NCBI GenBank assembly: GCA_030049955.1 | Contig: JASIJX010000156.1 | Span: forward strand, 1-7,209 | DNA: 7,209 bases | Direction of reading: 5' to 3' | DNA from: Acidobacteriaceae bacterium | GTDB taxonomy: Bacteria; Acidobacteriota; Terriglobia; Terriglobales; Acidobacteriaceae | In this document: piece by piece, positions 1 to 6,403 of the stretch | How positions within the stretch are numbered: position 1 is the stretch's first letter | Layout: each line of letters begins with the position of its first letter | The notes under the pieces: model-generated | Database searches by the model: none | Told to the model about the DNA's origin: nothing | What the model saw: the letters and a program-made list of their open reading frames with translations, nothing else | Translations under genes and position numbers: made by a program

Positions 1-1100
1 CGAAGCAAGTCGAGGCCTGCTGCGGCAGGCACTCGGTCCAGCTCAAGCGTGAGGCTTGGCGCTGCGACGCCGCCCTGAATGGCCCCGGTCAGTTGCAGCC
101 GCCCGTCGCCCAGGGGCGAGTTGCACGCAAGGTTGTCGAGGGCGCGCCGCGAATAGTGATAGACGAAGCTGCAATTGGCGTCGAAGTCGAGCGGCGACGG
201 GGGTGCGAACTCAGCGCGATGCACGCCGGTAGCGCGCAGGCGCGCGGTGATGTGCGCCGCCTCGGGCGTGCCGTCGAGATGCGCTTCGCCGGTGAGGTCG
301 CCGCGCCAGCCAGGATCGGAGCCGAGCACGAGACGCGATAGCTGTCCGAGCTGCGCCTCGTTCCAATCGAGATCGGCATGCACGGGCACCAGGTGCAGCG
401 CGGGCGCGCTGCGTACGCTCGCTTCCAGTCGCACGATGCCGGTGTCGCCCATGTCGAGAACTACGTCCGTCCGCGCGGGTTGGCCGCGCAGTCGAATGCG
501 CCACTCGCCGGGATTCTCCTGCCAGAAGGTGAGATCAGTGTCGACCAGCGAGAAGGGCAATTTTTCTGCGCCATCTTTGATGTTGATGCGGGAGTTTGTG
601 GCTTCCAGATACGGCAGCGGCGTTCTGTCCTGCTGCGCGCCGGCTTTGGCCGCGGCGGTGCGGAAGAGCGGATCGAGGTTCCACTTGCCGGGCGCGGCGT
701 GCACCAGGTTCAGTGTCGCGTCGTCCACGCTGATGCTGCTGATTTCGAGCCTGCCGCGCCACAGCGAACGCAGGCGGATATCGGCGCGCACCGTGTCTGC
801 GTGCAGAACCGGCTCTGCGCCGTAGGCAGGATCTTCGGCCACGCTCAGGTCGGTCATCACAAAGCCTGGCCAGGGAAGCAGTCGCAACTCTACCGATGAA
901 AGCCTGGCCGGCCGGCCGAGCGATGCGGAGATCAGTCCGGTAATGCGGTTCTTATAATGCCCGATGCTGATGAGCGGAGGAACAACCAGCAGGACCAGCA
1001 GCGCGCCGATTACGGCAAGAAACAGGGGAAGCTTTTTAAGTTTGCGTCGCGTGGGCTGCGCGGCATCTTTCATGACGAAGGAGGAATCCACTCCTTCCAT
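1..1100 (-). CDS. AsmA-family envelope protein, N-terminal part (runs off the window)
   Basis: This frame is open from the ATG at 1100 to the left edge, giving about 366 residues without a stop; the C-terminus lies outside. I see a short basic cytoplasmic N-terminus (TRRKLKKL), one membrane segment at about residues 24-46, then a long extracytoplasmic part. Residues 50-145 have the AsmA pattern: an amphipathic stretch with ITGLISASLGRPARLSSVEL, then LLPWPGFVMTDLSV, DPAYG, and an 'ISSISVDDATLNLV...GKWNLDPL' type repeat of beta strands. AsmA-like proteins are anchored in the inner membrane and reach into the periplasm; several are linked to lipid transport to, and assembly of, the outer membrane. 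The start is chosen because GAGG lies 7 bases upstream; an in-frame ATG at 1073 has no well-spaced Shine-Dalgarno. It follows the second signal peptidase gene by 58 bases, probably in the same operon. The family call is firm; the exact role is unknown. Confidence 0.85.
   Translation of the reverse strand, partial: MEGVDSSFVMKDAAQPTRRKLKKLPLFLAVIGALLVLLVVPPLISIGHYKNRITGLISASLGRPARLSSVELRLLPWPGFVMTDLSVAEDPAYGAEPVLHADTVRADIRLRSLWRGRLEISSISVDDATLNLVHAAPGKWNLDPLFRTAAAKAGAQQDRTPLPYLEATNSRINIKDGAEKLPFSLVDTDLTFWQENPGEWRIRLRGQPARTDVVLDMGDTGIVRLEASVRSAPALHLVPVHADLDWNEAQLGQLSRLVLGSDPGWRGDLTGEAHLDGTPEAAHITARLRATGVHRAEFAPPSPLDFDANCSFVYHYSRRALDNLACNSPLGDGRLQLTGAIQGGVAAPSLTLELDRVPAAAGLDLL
1077..1097 (-). 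repeat. Hairpin-forming inverted repeat at the AsmA gene start
   Basis: On the minus strand (mRNA sense), the arms GAAGGAG (1097-1091) and CTCCTTC (1083-1077) are perfectly complementary around a 7-base loop. They span codons 2-8 of the long AsmA reading frame, between the ATG at 1100 and the ATG at 1073. It would hide the purine-rich GAAGGAG, which sits too far (17 bases) from the 1073 ATG to be a good ribosome site anyway. It could slow translation initiation; chance occurrence is possible. Confidence 0.4.
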
Positions 1101-1158
1101 GCTAATGCCTCACTGCGCGCCGTGAAGAGTCGGCGCCGGCGACAGCAGGAGCGCATAC

Positions 1159-1998
1159 TCAGCGAATGCGGTGGAAGGTGCGCGACCAGCGCGTGCCGGT
1201 GAAGAAATGCAGCACGATGTGGCCCATCCAGGCGATCTGGTTGCCGATGCCGGTCTGGTCGTACTGGGATTCGGGCGTCTCGAAGGACCAGTAGTTAAAC
1301 AGCGGCCGGCCTACGATGTTGGCGCGCGGCACAAATCCCCAGTAGCGTGAGTCGAGGCTGTTGTGGCGATTGTCGCCCATCATGAAGTACATGCCCTTGG
1401 GCACCACCAGCTCGCCATTGACGACGTCGTTTGGAAATTGGATATCGAGCCAGGTGTCGGGCACCTGCGGAATCGCCGGCGGCGGCTCGGAGGGAAAGTT
1501 GTCGAGGAAGTTGCTGAAATTGTCGGGAGTGGTGGGCTGGGCGTACGGCTCCGATTGCGCGACTCCGTTGATGATGACGATGCCGTTGCGTAGTTGGATG
1601 TGGTCGCCGGGCACACCGATGAGCCGCTTGACCAGGTACAGGTACTGCGGCTTGCCGTCGGAATCGAGATCAGGCTCGGCAACGGGTTTGATGAAGACCG
1701 TTACATCGCCGCGGTGCGGCTGGCGGTATTTCATCAGCGGGAACCAGTGCTCCGGCGGGGCCAGATTGATTCGGTCTACGACGAGGTGGTCGCCGATGAG
1801 CAGCGTGTTTTCCATGGAGCCTGAAGGGATGACGAAGTTTTGCGCTAGGAAGGTGAGAATATAGAGACCGATCACCAGTACGGAGCATATGCTGGCGATT
1901 GCTTCGAAGGGTGTTTCCTCAACTCTATCGGCAGTCCGGGGCGGTTCGAGCTGGGCCTCAGCAGGCTTTTCCGAGGCCAATCTTGTCGTCTTTGTCAT
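1159..1998 (-). CDS. lepB: Signal peptidase I (second of two tandem copies)
   Basis: A 279-residue type I signal peptidase (peptidase family S26), which cuts signal peptides from exported proteins on the outer face of the inner membrane using a Ser-Lys dyad. All boxes are visible: one membrane segment at about residues 34-56, then IPSGSMENTLLIGD with catalytic Ser61, the YLVKRLIGVPGD box with general base Lys124, and GDNRHNSLDSRYWGFVP at 208-224. A Pro-rich insertion lies between the Lys box and the last box (about 150-190). The predicted topology has one N-terminal membrane anchor, unlike E. coli LepB with two. The start at 1998 (MTKTTRLASEK) has a GAGAG about 8 bases upstream. It lies 39 bases after the first copy, whose C-terminal signature (RW-x-R-x-FH) it shares. 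Both copies keep the catalytic dyad, so both should be active. Function is certain; substrate division between the copies is unknown. Confidence 0.96.
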   Translation of the reverse strand: MTKTTRLASEKPAEAQLEPPRTADRVEETPFEAIASICSVLVIGLYILTFLAQNFVIPSGSMENTLLIGDHLVVDRINLAPPEHWFPLMKYRQPHRGDVTVFIKPVAEPDLDSDGKPQYLYLVKRLIGVPGDHIQLRNGIVIINGVAQSEPYAQPTTPDNFSNFLDNFPSEPPPAIPQVPDTWLDIQFPNDVVNGELVVPKGMYFMMGDNRHNSLDSRYWGFVPRANIVGRPLFNYWSFETPESQYDQTGIGNQIAWMGHIVLHFFTGTRWSRTFHRIR

Positions 1999-2037
1999 CC
2001 TTTTCGCTCTCAGCGGAAGTTTCCGGCCGCGCCGGTA

Positions 2038-2925
2038 TCAGTGCACCACGTGAAAGATACGCTTCCACCGGGCGAATGCCGCCAGCCGCGCCGAAAGTTG
2101 GCTGTCGTGTCCAAGTCTATCATCTGCGGCCTCTTGGACATCTGTCCCCTGTTGTATATCGGTACTCGACGGGCGGCGCAACGAAAAATAGATGATCAAA
2201 GGCCGTGCGATGATGGCCTGCCGCGGCACAAATCCCCAGAAGCGCGAATCCATGCTGTGATTGCGATTGTCGCCCAGCACGAAGTACTCGCCGGGCGGCA
2301 CGACCAGCTCGCCATTGTGCGTGAGGCTCTGCATCAGGCGCCACCAGCCGGGATCGACGTCCGGGTCAGTGTAGGTTCTGGCGGGAAAGTTATCGCGAAA
2401 CGAATCCGGCGGCGCCGGCTCATAGGCGGCATAGGGCTCGTTGAGCGGCACGTCATTCACCAGCACGCGGCCGTCCTCGATGCGCAGCCGGTCGCCGGGA
2501 ATGCCCACAACGCGCTTGACCAGCAGCGGCGGATCGGCGTGATGAAAGACCACAATGTCGCCGCGCCGTACGTCGCGGTAGGGCATGAACCAGCGGCTGA
2601 GTGAGCCGGCAGGCGCCAGATCCTGCTTGTTGAAAAGCAGAAAATCACCCACCAGCAAGGTGTGTTCCATGCTCTCAGAGGGAATGAGGAACGGCTGCAG
2701 CAGGAAAGTGAGAACGAAGAGCGCGATCACCACAGTGCGCAGCAGCGATGCCAGCGCCTCAGGTAGCGTGGGCAGTTGCAGCCGGAATCGATACCAGGCG
2801 CTCATGTTGGGTGTTTGCTGATCTGGAGTTGGCGAGTTTTCTGAAGCCGTGGTCTCTATTGGAACAGTGTTCTGGTCCATGTGGTTCCGGTCTTCGACGG
2901 GAATCCGGGCCAGAATCTTGCTCAT
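2038..2925 (-). CDS. lepB: Signal peptidase I (first of two tandem copies)
   Basis: A 295-residue type I signal peptidase, family S26. A hydrophilic N-terminal tail of about 58 residues precedes a single membrane segment at about 60-81. The catalytic serine is Ser85 in IPSESMEHTLLVGD, the general base is Lys137 in LLVKRVVGIPGD, and the last conserved box, GDNRNHSMDSRFWGFVP, is at 218-234. The ATG at 2925 overlaps the rnc stop codon (ATGA), and GGGGGAG sits 11 bases upstream inside rnc, so translation is probably coupled to rnc; the next in-frame ATG (2880) has no Shine-Dalgarno. Compared with its neighbour it has a longer N-terminus, SES rather than SGS before the methionine, and a longer tail of about 45 residues before the shared RW-x-R-x-FH ending. 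Closeness of rnc and lepB is also known from E. coli (lepB-rnc-era), though there the order is reversed. Very sure of function. Confidence 0.96.
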   Translation of the reverse strand: MSKILARIPVEDRNHMDQNTVPIETTASENSPTPDQQTPNMSAWYRFRLQLPTLPEALASLLRTVVIALFVLTFLLQPFLIPSESMEHTLLVGDFLLFNKQDLAPAGSLSRWFMPYRDVRRGDIVVFHHADPPLLVKRVVGIPGDRLRIEDGRVLVNDVPLNEPYAAYEPAPPDSFRDNFPARTYTDPDVDPGWWRLMQSLTHNGELVVPPGEYFVLGDNRNHSMDSRFWGFVPRQAIIARPLIIYFSLRRPSSTDIQQGTDVQEAADDRLGHDSQLSARLAAFARWKRIFHVVH

Positions 2926-3755
2926 GAAGTTACAGGCTCCCCCTGCTTCTGTTCGAGAGCACCCGCGGCGGGAAGGTTGGCTTCAGCTTTCGGCAGCAGG
3001 TCTGATTTCACTAACCGGTCGAGCGCACGCCGGGCGGCATCCTGTTCTGCACGCTTTTTAGTGCTTCCCGCCCCGCGGGCCAGCGGCTCGCCTATAGTTC
3101 CACTCGTTGTCTTCAGCCGCACTTCAACAACGAACTTCCTTCGGTGCGGCGGTCCGCTCTCGCTCTTGACGCTATACTCGGGCGTACCCGCGCGCGCTGC
3201 CTGCATCCGCTCCTGCAAGGCCGACTTGTAATTTCCCAGCGCCGCGCCGGAGCGAAGTTGTTCGGCCAGTTCGGCAACGGCGTCGCCTATCACATGTGTA
3301 CGCGCGAAGGCCCGCACCGGTTCCAGACCGCCGTCGAGGAACAGCGCGCCCATGACGGCTTCCATGGAATCAGAGAGCACGGTGGTCTTGCGGCGCAGTC
3401 CGCTGCGCTCCTCGCCTTTGCTCAGGCGAAGATGATCGCCCAGCCCGATATGACCTGCCACGAGAGCCATGTGCTGGCGGCTTACAAGCTGCGCCCGCAC
3501 GCGCGTCAGCTCGCCCTCCTGCCACTCCGGATGCAGCGCGAAAAGCGCCTCGGCGACGACGAGATTCAGCACGGCGTCGCCGAGAAACTCCAACCGCTCG
3601 TTGTGGAGCACCACGGCGGCGTTTTCACTTCCGCTCTCCTGCGCAAGCTGGCTTGCAAGTGAGCGATGCGTGAGGGCGCGGACCAGCACTTCCGGGCGGT
3701 TGAACGTATGCCCCAGAGCAGTCTCGAGTTCGCCAACGGCTAACTGTTTGCCCAT
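2922..3755 (-). CDS. rnc: Ribonuclease III
   Basis: A 277-residue RNase III, the endonuclease that cuts double-stranded RNA in rRNA precursors and in mRNA or antisense duplexes, as a cytoplasmic homodimer with Mg2+. The N-terminal catalytic domain shows the family signature NERLEFLGDAVL, with Glu53, Glu56 and Asp60 matching E. coli Glu38, Glu41 and Asp45. The second metal-binding pair, in SDSMEAVMGALFLDGG, is Asp129 and Glu132 (E. coli Asp114 and Glu117). A double-stranded RNA-binding domain follows at about 175-247 (NYKSALQE to GAGSTKKRAEQDAARRAL), then a tail of about 30 residues. The start is set at the ATG at 3755 (MGKQLAVGELETALGHTF), where homology begins; the frame stays open to 3917, but that part overlaps the upstream gene and is Arg/Pro-rich shadow. 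The Shine-Dalgarno is weak, which fits coupling to the gene 34 bases upstream. Catalytic residues are all intact. Confidence 0.97.
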   Translation of the reverse strand: MGKQLAVGELETALGHTFNRPEVLVRALTHRSLASQLAQESGSENAAVVLHNERLEFLGDAVLNLVVAEALFALHPEWQEGELTRVRAQLVSRQHMALVAGHIGLGDHLRLSKGEERSGLRRKTTVLSDSMEAVMGALFLDGGLEPVRAFARTHVIGDAVAELAEQLRSGAALGNYKSALQERMQAARAGTPEYSVKSESGPPHRRKFVVEVRLKTTSGTIGEPLARGAGSTKKRAEQDAARRALDRLVKSDLLPKAEANLPAAGALEQKQGEPVTS

Positions 3756-3789
3756 GGTCGATATTTGACCGATCCGAAATCCGCGGCAG

Positions 3790-5688
3790 TTATTGCGGCT
3801 GCTGGGATCCGGAATTCGACGTTGAAGTTCCGGTTGCCGGCGGAGCTGCAGTGCCCGAGGGCGAACCGGAGTTTGACGGCGACCCGGCGCCCGCAGGCTC
3901 GTCGTCGGCCGAATCATCGTCGCACTTTTCCTGGCCGGGCACGGAATACGCTGCCTTTACGCCGCGCTCGGCGGCCAGCCGCGTATCCTGCTGACCGTCG
4001 CGCACCGTGAGCGCTTCCTTGTATTCCGCGACCGCCTCGTCGCGTTTGCATTCGAGGTCGAGCACGCGGCCCAGGTAGATATGCGACCAGGCGAGCAGGC
4101 GCTGGTCCTTGCTGGTCGCGAGCGTCTTTTGAAACTGGTCGACTGCCTCGCCGACGGTTCTTTCGGCGTCGTCTTCCGACTCGCCGGCGTGAACGTTGAG
4201 CAGATCGGCACGCGCCAGGATGAAGTGTGCGCGAGCGGCGTCGGCTGTGCCCTCTGCGGTGTCCTGTGGCTGCGCGAGTACCTGCTCAGCCATCTTCGTA
4301 GCACCGGCTACGTCGCCGTTTGACAGCCTGGCCTCGGCCATATCCAGGCCGGTCAGCTTGCGCGGCTGGCTGCGCTGCAGCACGTCCTGGTCAGCCTGCG
4401 CGTCGAACTGGGTCTGGCGCGCGCGGTGCACCTGCTGATCCACGTCCATGCTGTAGACCATTTCGCCGATGGTGTCGGTGAGGCTGGCCGGATCCTTTTC
4501 GAATTGGATCAACTGCTCGTAAAAGTACTGCGTGAGCACGTAACCCTGCCGCATGTCGTGGGCCACAGTAGCCTGGCGCACGGCTTCCATCTTTTTCTCC
4601 ACCGCTTCCTGCTCGTACTCATACTTGGGCAGGTCGGAGCGGTCCACGCCCGCTGGAATCTTGTACGGCGCAATGCCGGTGTCCATGGTGCGCGCTTCGA
4701 TTGCCTTGATGAGGCACTCGATGGTTAGCGGCACGACATCGGAGCGATAGCGGTAATCGAGAGGCGCGTCGCGTATCACCTTCAGGATCGGGTTCTCGCG
4801 GTCGATGGCGTTGCTGCGCGCATAGAGCAGCGGATCGATCATGTAGTGCAGATAGGTGTGGCGCACGTCGGTCATGGGGATTTTCCCGTCCACGGGCGAA
4901 ACGACGACCACATAATCGGTACCGTAAACGCGCGCATTCACCATCGCGGGTGAGAGCATGGGCTCAATCACCACGACAAACCGGCGTCCGTCGTACGTGT
5001 TGGCAGGCATCTTGAGATAGAGGTCGGTGTTGACAATCATCTTCGACAGCGGATCGTGCAGCTTGTCGATTTCTTCGTCGTAGTAGCGATGCGTGGTGAG
5101 CCAGATGCCGTGCAGATCGACGGCGGCGGCGAAGGCGCGCAGGATGGGCAGCACTTCGTAGACCTGCGTGGCGTCGGGCGGCATTTCGGTCAGGTCGGCC
5201 GTGGCTTCGAGTTCAGGCGGCGGCGTAAGGTAAAGCGCCAGCGAGATGTACTGCCCTACGTCTTTGGCGCTGCCGGTCATATTGTGTTGCGCGATGTAGA
5301 GGCAGAGCGCGTCACGCTTTGAGCGCGCGTCTTCGCTCTTGGCCAGCGCCTGGTCGATTTCGTCGCGCACGTGCTTGCGGATGGCCGAGCTCTGTTCCAG
5401 CCCCTCGTTGTAGCCGCAGGCGTTGAGCGCCGCTGCCATGTCGAAGACCGGCTCGGCGCTGATAAGCGAAACCGTGGGGCCGGCAGGGTCAATGAGCGAA
5501 GGCGTCTTTTCCTGCACGTACATGCCCGGGCCCTGGCTGGACGAGCTCGATGAGCTTGATGAGTTTTGCGGCAGGTTTTGGCGTCCGCGGCTCGAGGACG
5601 ATTGGGCGAGCCCAAATGTGGGTGCAGCGACAAGGCACAGGACCGCTGCCCAGAGAGGAGAAAATCGTGGAAATCCGCGAAGCGCCAT
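3790..5688 (-). CDS. Secreted TPR-containing protein with a degenerate metallopeptidase-like region, function unknown
   Basis: A 632-residue protein that I cannot assign to a named function. A Sec signal peptide is clear (MALRGF, hydrophobic core to about residue 25, likely cut after GLA at 28), followed by a Ser-rich linker with nine serines at 43-51. Residues 75-440 form a conserved-looking globular part; it contains TDVRHTYLHYMIDPLLYAR (HTYLH at 277-281) and IECLIKAIEAR (Glu324), spaced like the zinc site of HExxH peptidases but lacking the catalytic Glu. Residues about 446-570 look like two or three TPR-type helical repeats (for example AWSHIYLGRVLDLECKRDEAVAEYKEAL). The tail is acidic, then Ser/Gly/Pro/Thr-rich and probably disordered. 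The start is supported by GAGAGGA 10 bases upstream and by the promoter at 5709-5737. It is probably the first gene of the rnc-lepB-lepB-AsmA operon. It most likely acts in the periplasm, perhaps as a scaffold; this is inference. Confidence 0.9.
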   Translation of the reverse strand: MALRGFPRFSPLWAAVLCLVAAPTFGLAQSSSSRGRQNLPQNSSSSSSSSSQGPGMYVQEKTPSLIDPAGPTVSLISAEPVFDMAAALNACGYNEGLEQSSAIRKHVRDEIDQALAKSEDARSKRDALCLYIAQHNMTGSAKDVGQYISLALYLTPPPELEATADLTEMPPDATQVYEVLPILRAFAAAVDLHGIWLTTHRYYDEEIDKLHDPLSKMIVNTDLYLKMPANTYDGRRFVVVIEPMLSPAMVNARVYGTDYVVVVSPVDGKIPMTDVRHTYLHYMIDPLLYARSNAIDRENPILKVIRDAPLDYRYRSDVVPLTIECLIKAIEARTMDTGIAPYKIPAGVDRSDLPKYEYEQEAVEKKMEAVRQATVAHDMRQGYVLTQYFYEQLIQFEKDPASLTDTIGEMVYSMDVDQQVHRARQTQFDAQADQDVLQRSQPRKLTGLDMAEARLSNGDVAGATKMAEQVLAQPQDTAEGTADAARAHFILARADLLNVHAGESEDDAERTVGEAVDQFQKTLATSKDQRLLAWSHIYLGRVLDLECKRDEAVAEYKEALTVRDGQQDTRLAAERGVKAAYSVPGQEKCDDDSADDEPAGAGSPSNSGSPSGTAAPPATGTSTSNSGSQQPQ

Positions 5689-5708
5689 GAAAGGAAAGTC
5701 CTCTCGTA

Positions 5709-5737
5709 AGTCTAGTTAGACGTGGAAGCACGGTCAA
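5709..5737 (-). promoter_or_regulatory. Sigma70-type promoter for the TPR protein-rnc-lepB-lepB-AsmA operon
   Basis: Read on the minus strand, TTGACC (5737-5732) and TAGACT (5714-5709) are separated by exactly 17 bases, giving five of six and four of six matches to the consensus. Transcription would start near 5702, leaving a leader of only about 14 bases that holds the AGAGGA ribosome site. A 12-bp dyad overlaps the -10 (separate entry). Confidence 0.65.
5710..5721. promoter_or_regulatory. Perfect 12-bp dyad overlapping the operon -10 box
   Basis: GTCTA-GT-TAGAC is a perfect inverted repeat with 5-bp arms and a 2-bp centre. It covers most of the -10 hexamer of the leftward promoter, a typical place for a repressor site. 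No known regulator is recognised, and arms this short may occur by chance. Confidence 0.3.
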
Positions 5738-5806
5738 ACGGGAGAAAAGCAGGGAACAGAGGAACAAAGAAGACATGCGGCAGTTTTCCCGGTGAGCAAA
5801 AAATTC

Positions 5807-5837
5807 TTGACGCACTGAACTGGAATTGTGTTACAGT
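5807..5837 (+). promoter_or_regulatory. Probable promoter of the BlaI-type repressor gene
   Basis: A strong -35 hexamer, TTGACG, sits at 5807-5812. The -10 is less clear: TACAGT at 5832-5837 matches four of six positions but with a 19-base spacer, while TGTTAC at 5829-5834 has a 16-base spacer and matches three. Either way the -10 lies inside the operator dyad, so bound repressor would block RNA polymerase. The start of transcription would fall within a few bases of the ATG at 5848. Confidence 0.5.
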
Positions 5838-5845
5838 GTGTAACA
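5829..5845. promoter_or_regulatory. BlaI/MecI-type operator
   Basis: TGTTACA-GTG-TGTAACA is a perfect inverted repeat with 7-bp arms. BlaI and MecI dimers are known to bind dyads built around TACA/TGTA half-sites, and this one contains TTACA-N3-TGTAA. It lies directly before the gene of a BlaI-family protein, over the presumed -10 and transcription start, so autorepression is the natural reading. I found no second copy in the window. Confidence 0.8.
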
Positions 5846-5847
5846 TT

Positions 5848-6357
5848 ATGGACAGTAACAGAGGCCGGAACGCAAACCGGGATACCGAACGCAACTCCAG
5901 GGGAAAGCCCGAACAAAACCCTGAGCGCAATCCTGAGGTGGGCCACGAGCTGAGTCACGACCCGGCAGAACTGGGCGAGCTGGAGCGGGAGATCTTGTCG
6001 ATCGTGTGGCGGCTTGGCGCGGCTACCGCGGAGCGAGTGCGCGAGGAGCTGGAAAAGCCGCTGAAAGACTCGACCGTGCGCACTGTGCTGCGGCGGCTTG
6101 AGGAAAAGGGCTACCTGGGCCACGCCGTCGAAAACCGCACCTTTATTTATGAGCCGGCCGAGACGCGGCAGCGCGTGGCCGGCCGCGCCGTAAAACGCAT
6201 CGTGGACTGGTTCTGCGAGGGTTCGGTGGAGGCGCTGCTGGTGGGTATGGTCGACTCCCAGGTGCTGGACCGGGACGAGCTGCAGCGGTTGGCTGCGCGC
6301 ATTGCTGAAGCACAGAAAAAGAGCGGACGCGGGAACGAAGCCGGCCACGATTCGTAG
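5848..6357 (+). CDS. BlaI/MecI/CopY-family transcriptional repressor
   Basis: A 169-residue winged-helix repressor. After a hydrophilic Arg/Asn/Glu-rich extension of about 40 residues, the family core begins at ELEREILSIVWRLG (about 44-57). The recognition helix region is DSTVRTVLRRLEEKGYL (74-90), the wing is VENRTFIYEP (94-103), and a helical dimerisation part runs from about 107 to 160. Such dimers repress their own operon and are inactivated by the partner membrane peptidase. The residue pair cut in staphylococcal BlaI and MecI (Asn101-Phe102) lines up by eye with Gly133-Met134 here, so the cut site, if any, differs. The ATG at 5848 comes two bases after the operator and has no Shine-Dalgarno, so leaderless translation is likely. 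The frame is open back to 5722, but that would cross the promoter; a GTG at 5938, closer to the core, is the alternative start. The partner gene follows after 46 bases. Confidence 0.9.
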   Translation: MDSNRGRNANRDTERNSRGKPEQNPERNPEVGHELSHDPAELGELEREILSIVWRLGAATAERVREELEKPLKDSTVRTVLRRLEEKGYLGHAVENRTFIYEPAETRQRVAGRAVKRIVDWFCEGSVEALLVGMVDSQVLDRDELQRLAARIAEAQKKSGRGNEAGHDS

Positions 6358-6390
6358 ATGACATTGTGAATGCCAACGGGCGGAAACGCC

Positions 6391-6396
6391 GGGAGG
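6391..6396 (+). promoter_or_regulatory. Ribosome binding site of the M56 peptidase gene
   Basis: GGGAGG lies 7 bases before the ATG at 6404. It fixes the start of the membrane peptidase and contrasts with the missing site in front of the repressor gene. Confidence 0.8.
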
Positions 6397-6403
6397 TTCA
6401 ATC

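Noticed and set aside
175..899. Plus-strand open frames opposite the AsmA gene
   Set aside because: They are antisense to a continuous AsmA frame with clear family features; their own sequence is Arg/Ser/Ala-rich with no domain.
1101..1158. Possible terminator between the second lepB and the AsmA gene
   Set aside because: Only short GC-rich dyads (GCCGGC type) are present, with no T-run on either strand, so I do not call a terminator.
3756..3917. N-terminal extension of the RNase III frame to give 331 residues
   Set aside because: It overlaps the end of the upstream gene, is Arg/Pro-rich without family similarity, and RNase III homology begins at MGKQLAVGELE (3755).
5534..5562. Poly-serine stretch as a slippage or phase-variation tract
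   Set aside because: The nine serines use mixed TCA, AGC, TCG and TCC codons, so there is no homopolymer or uniform unit for slippage.
5722..5847. Upstream extension of the BlaI-type repressor to 211 residues
   Set aside because: It would place the start before the TTGACG promoter and the operator dyad, inside the divergent promoter region, and the added residues do not resemble the family.
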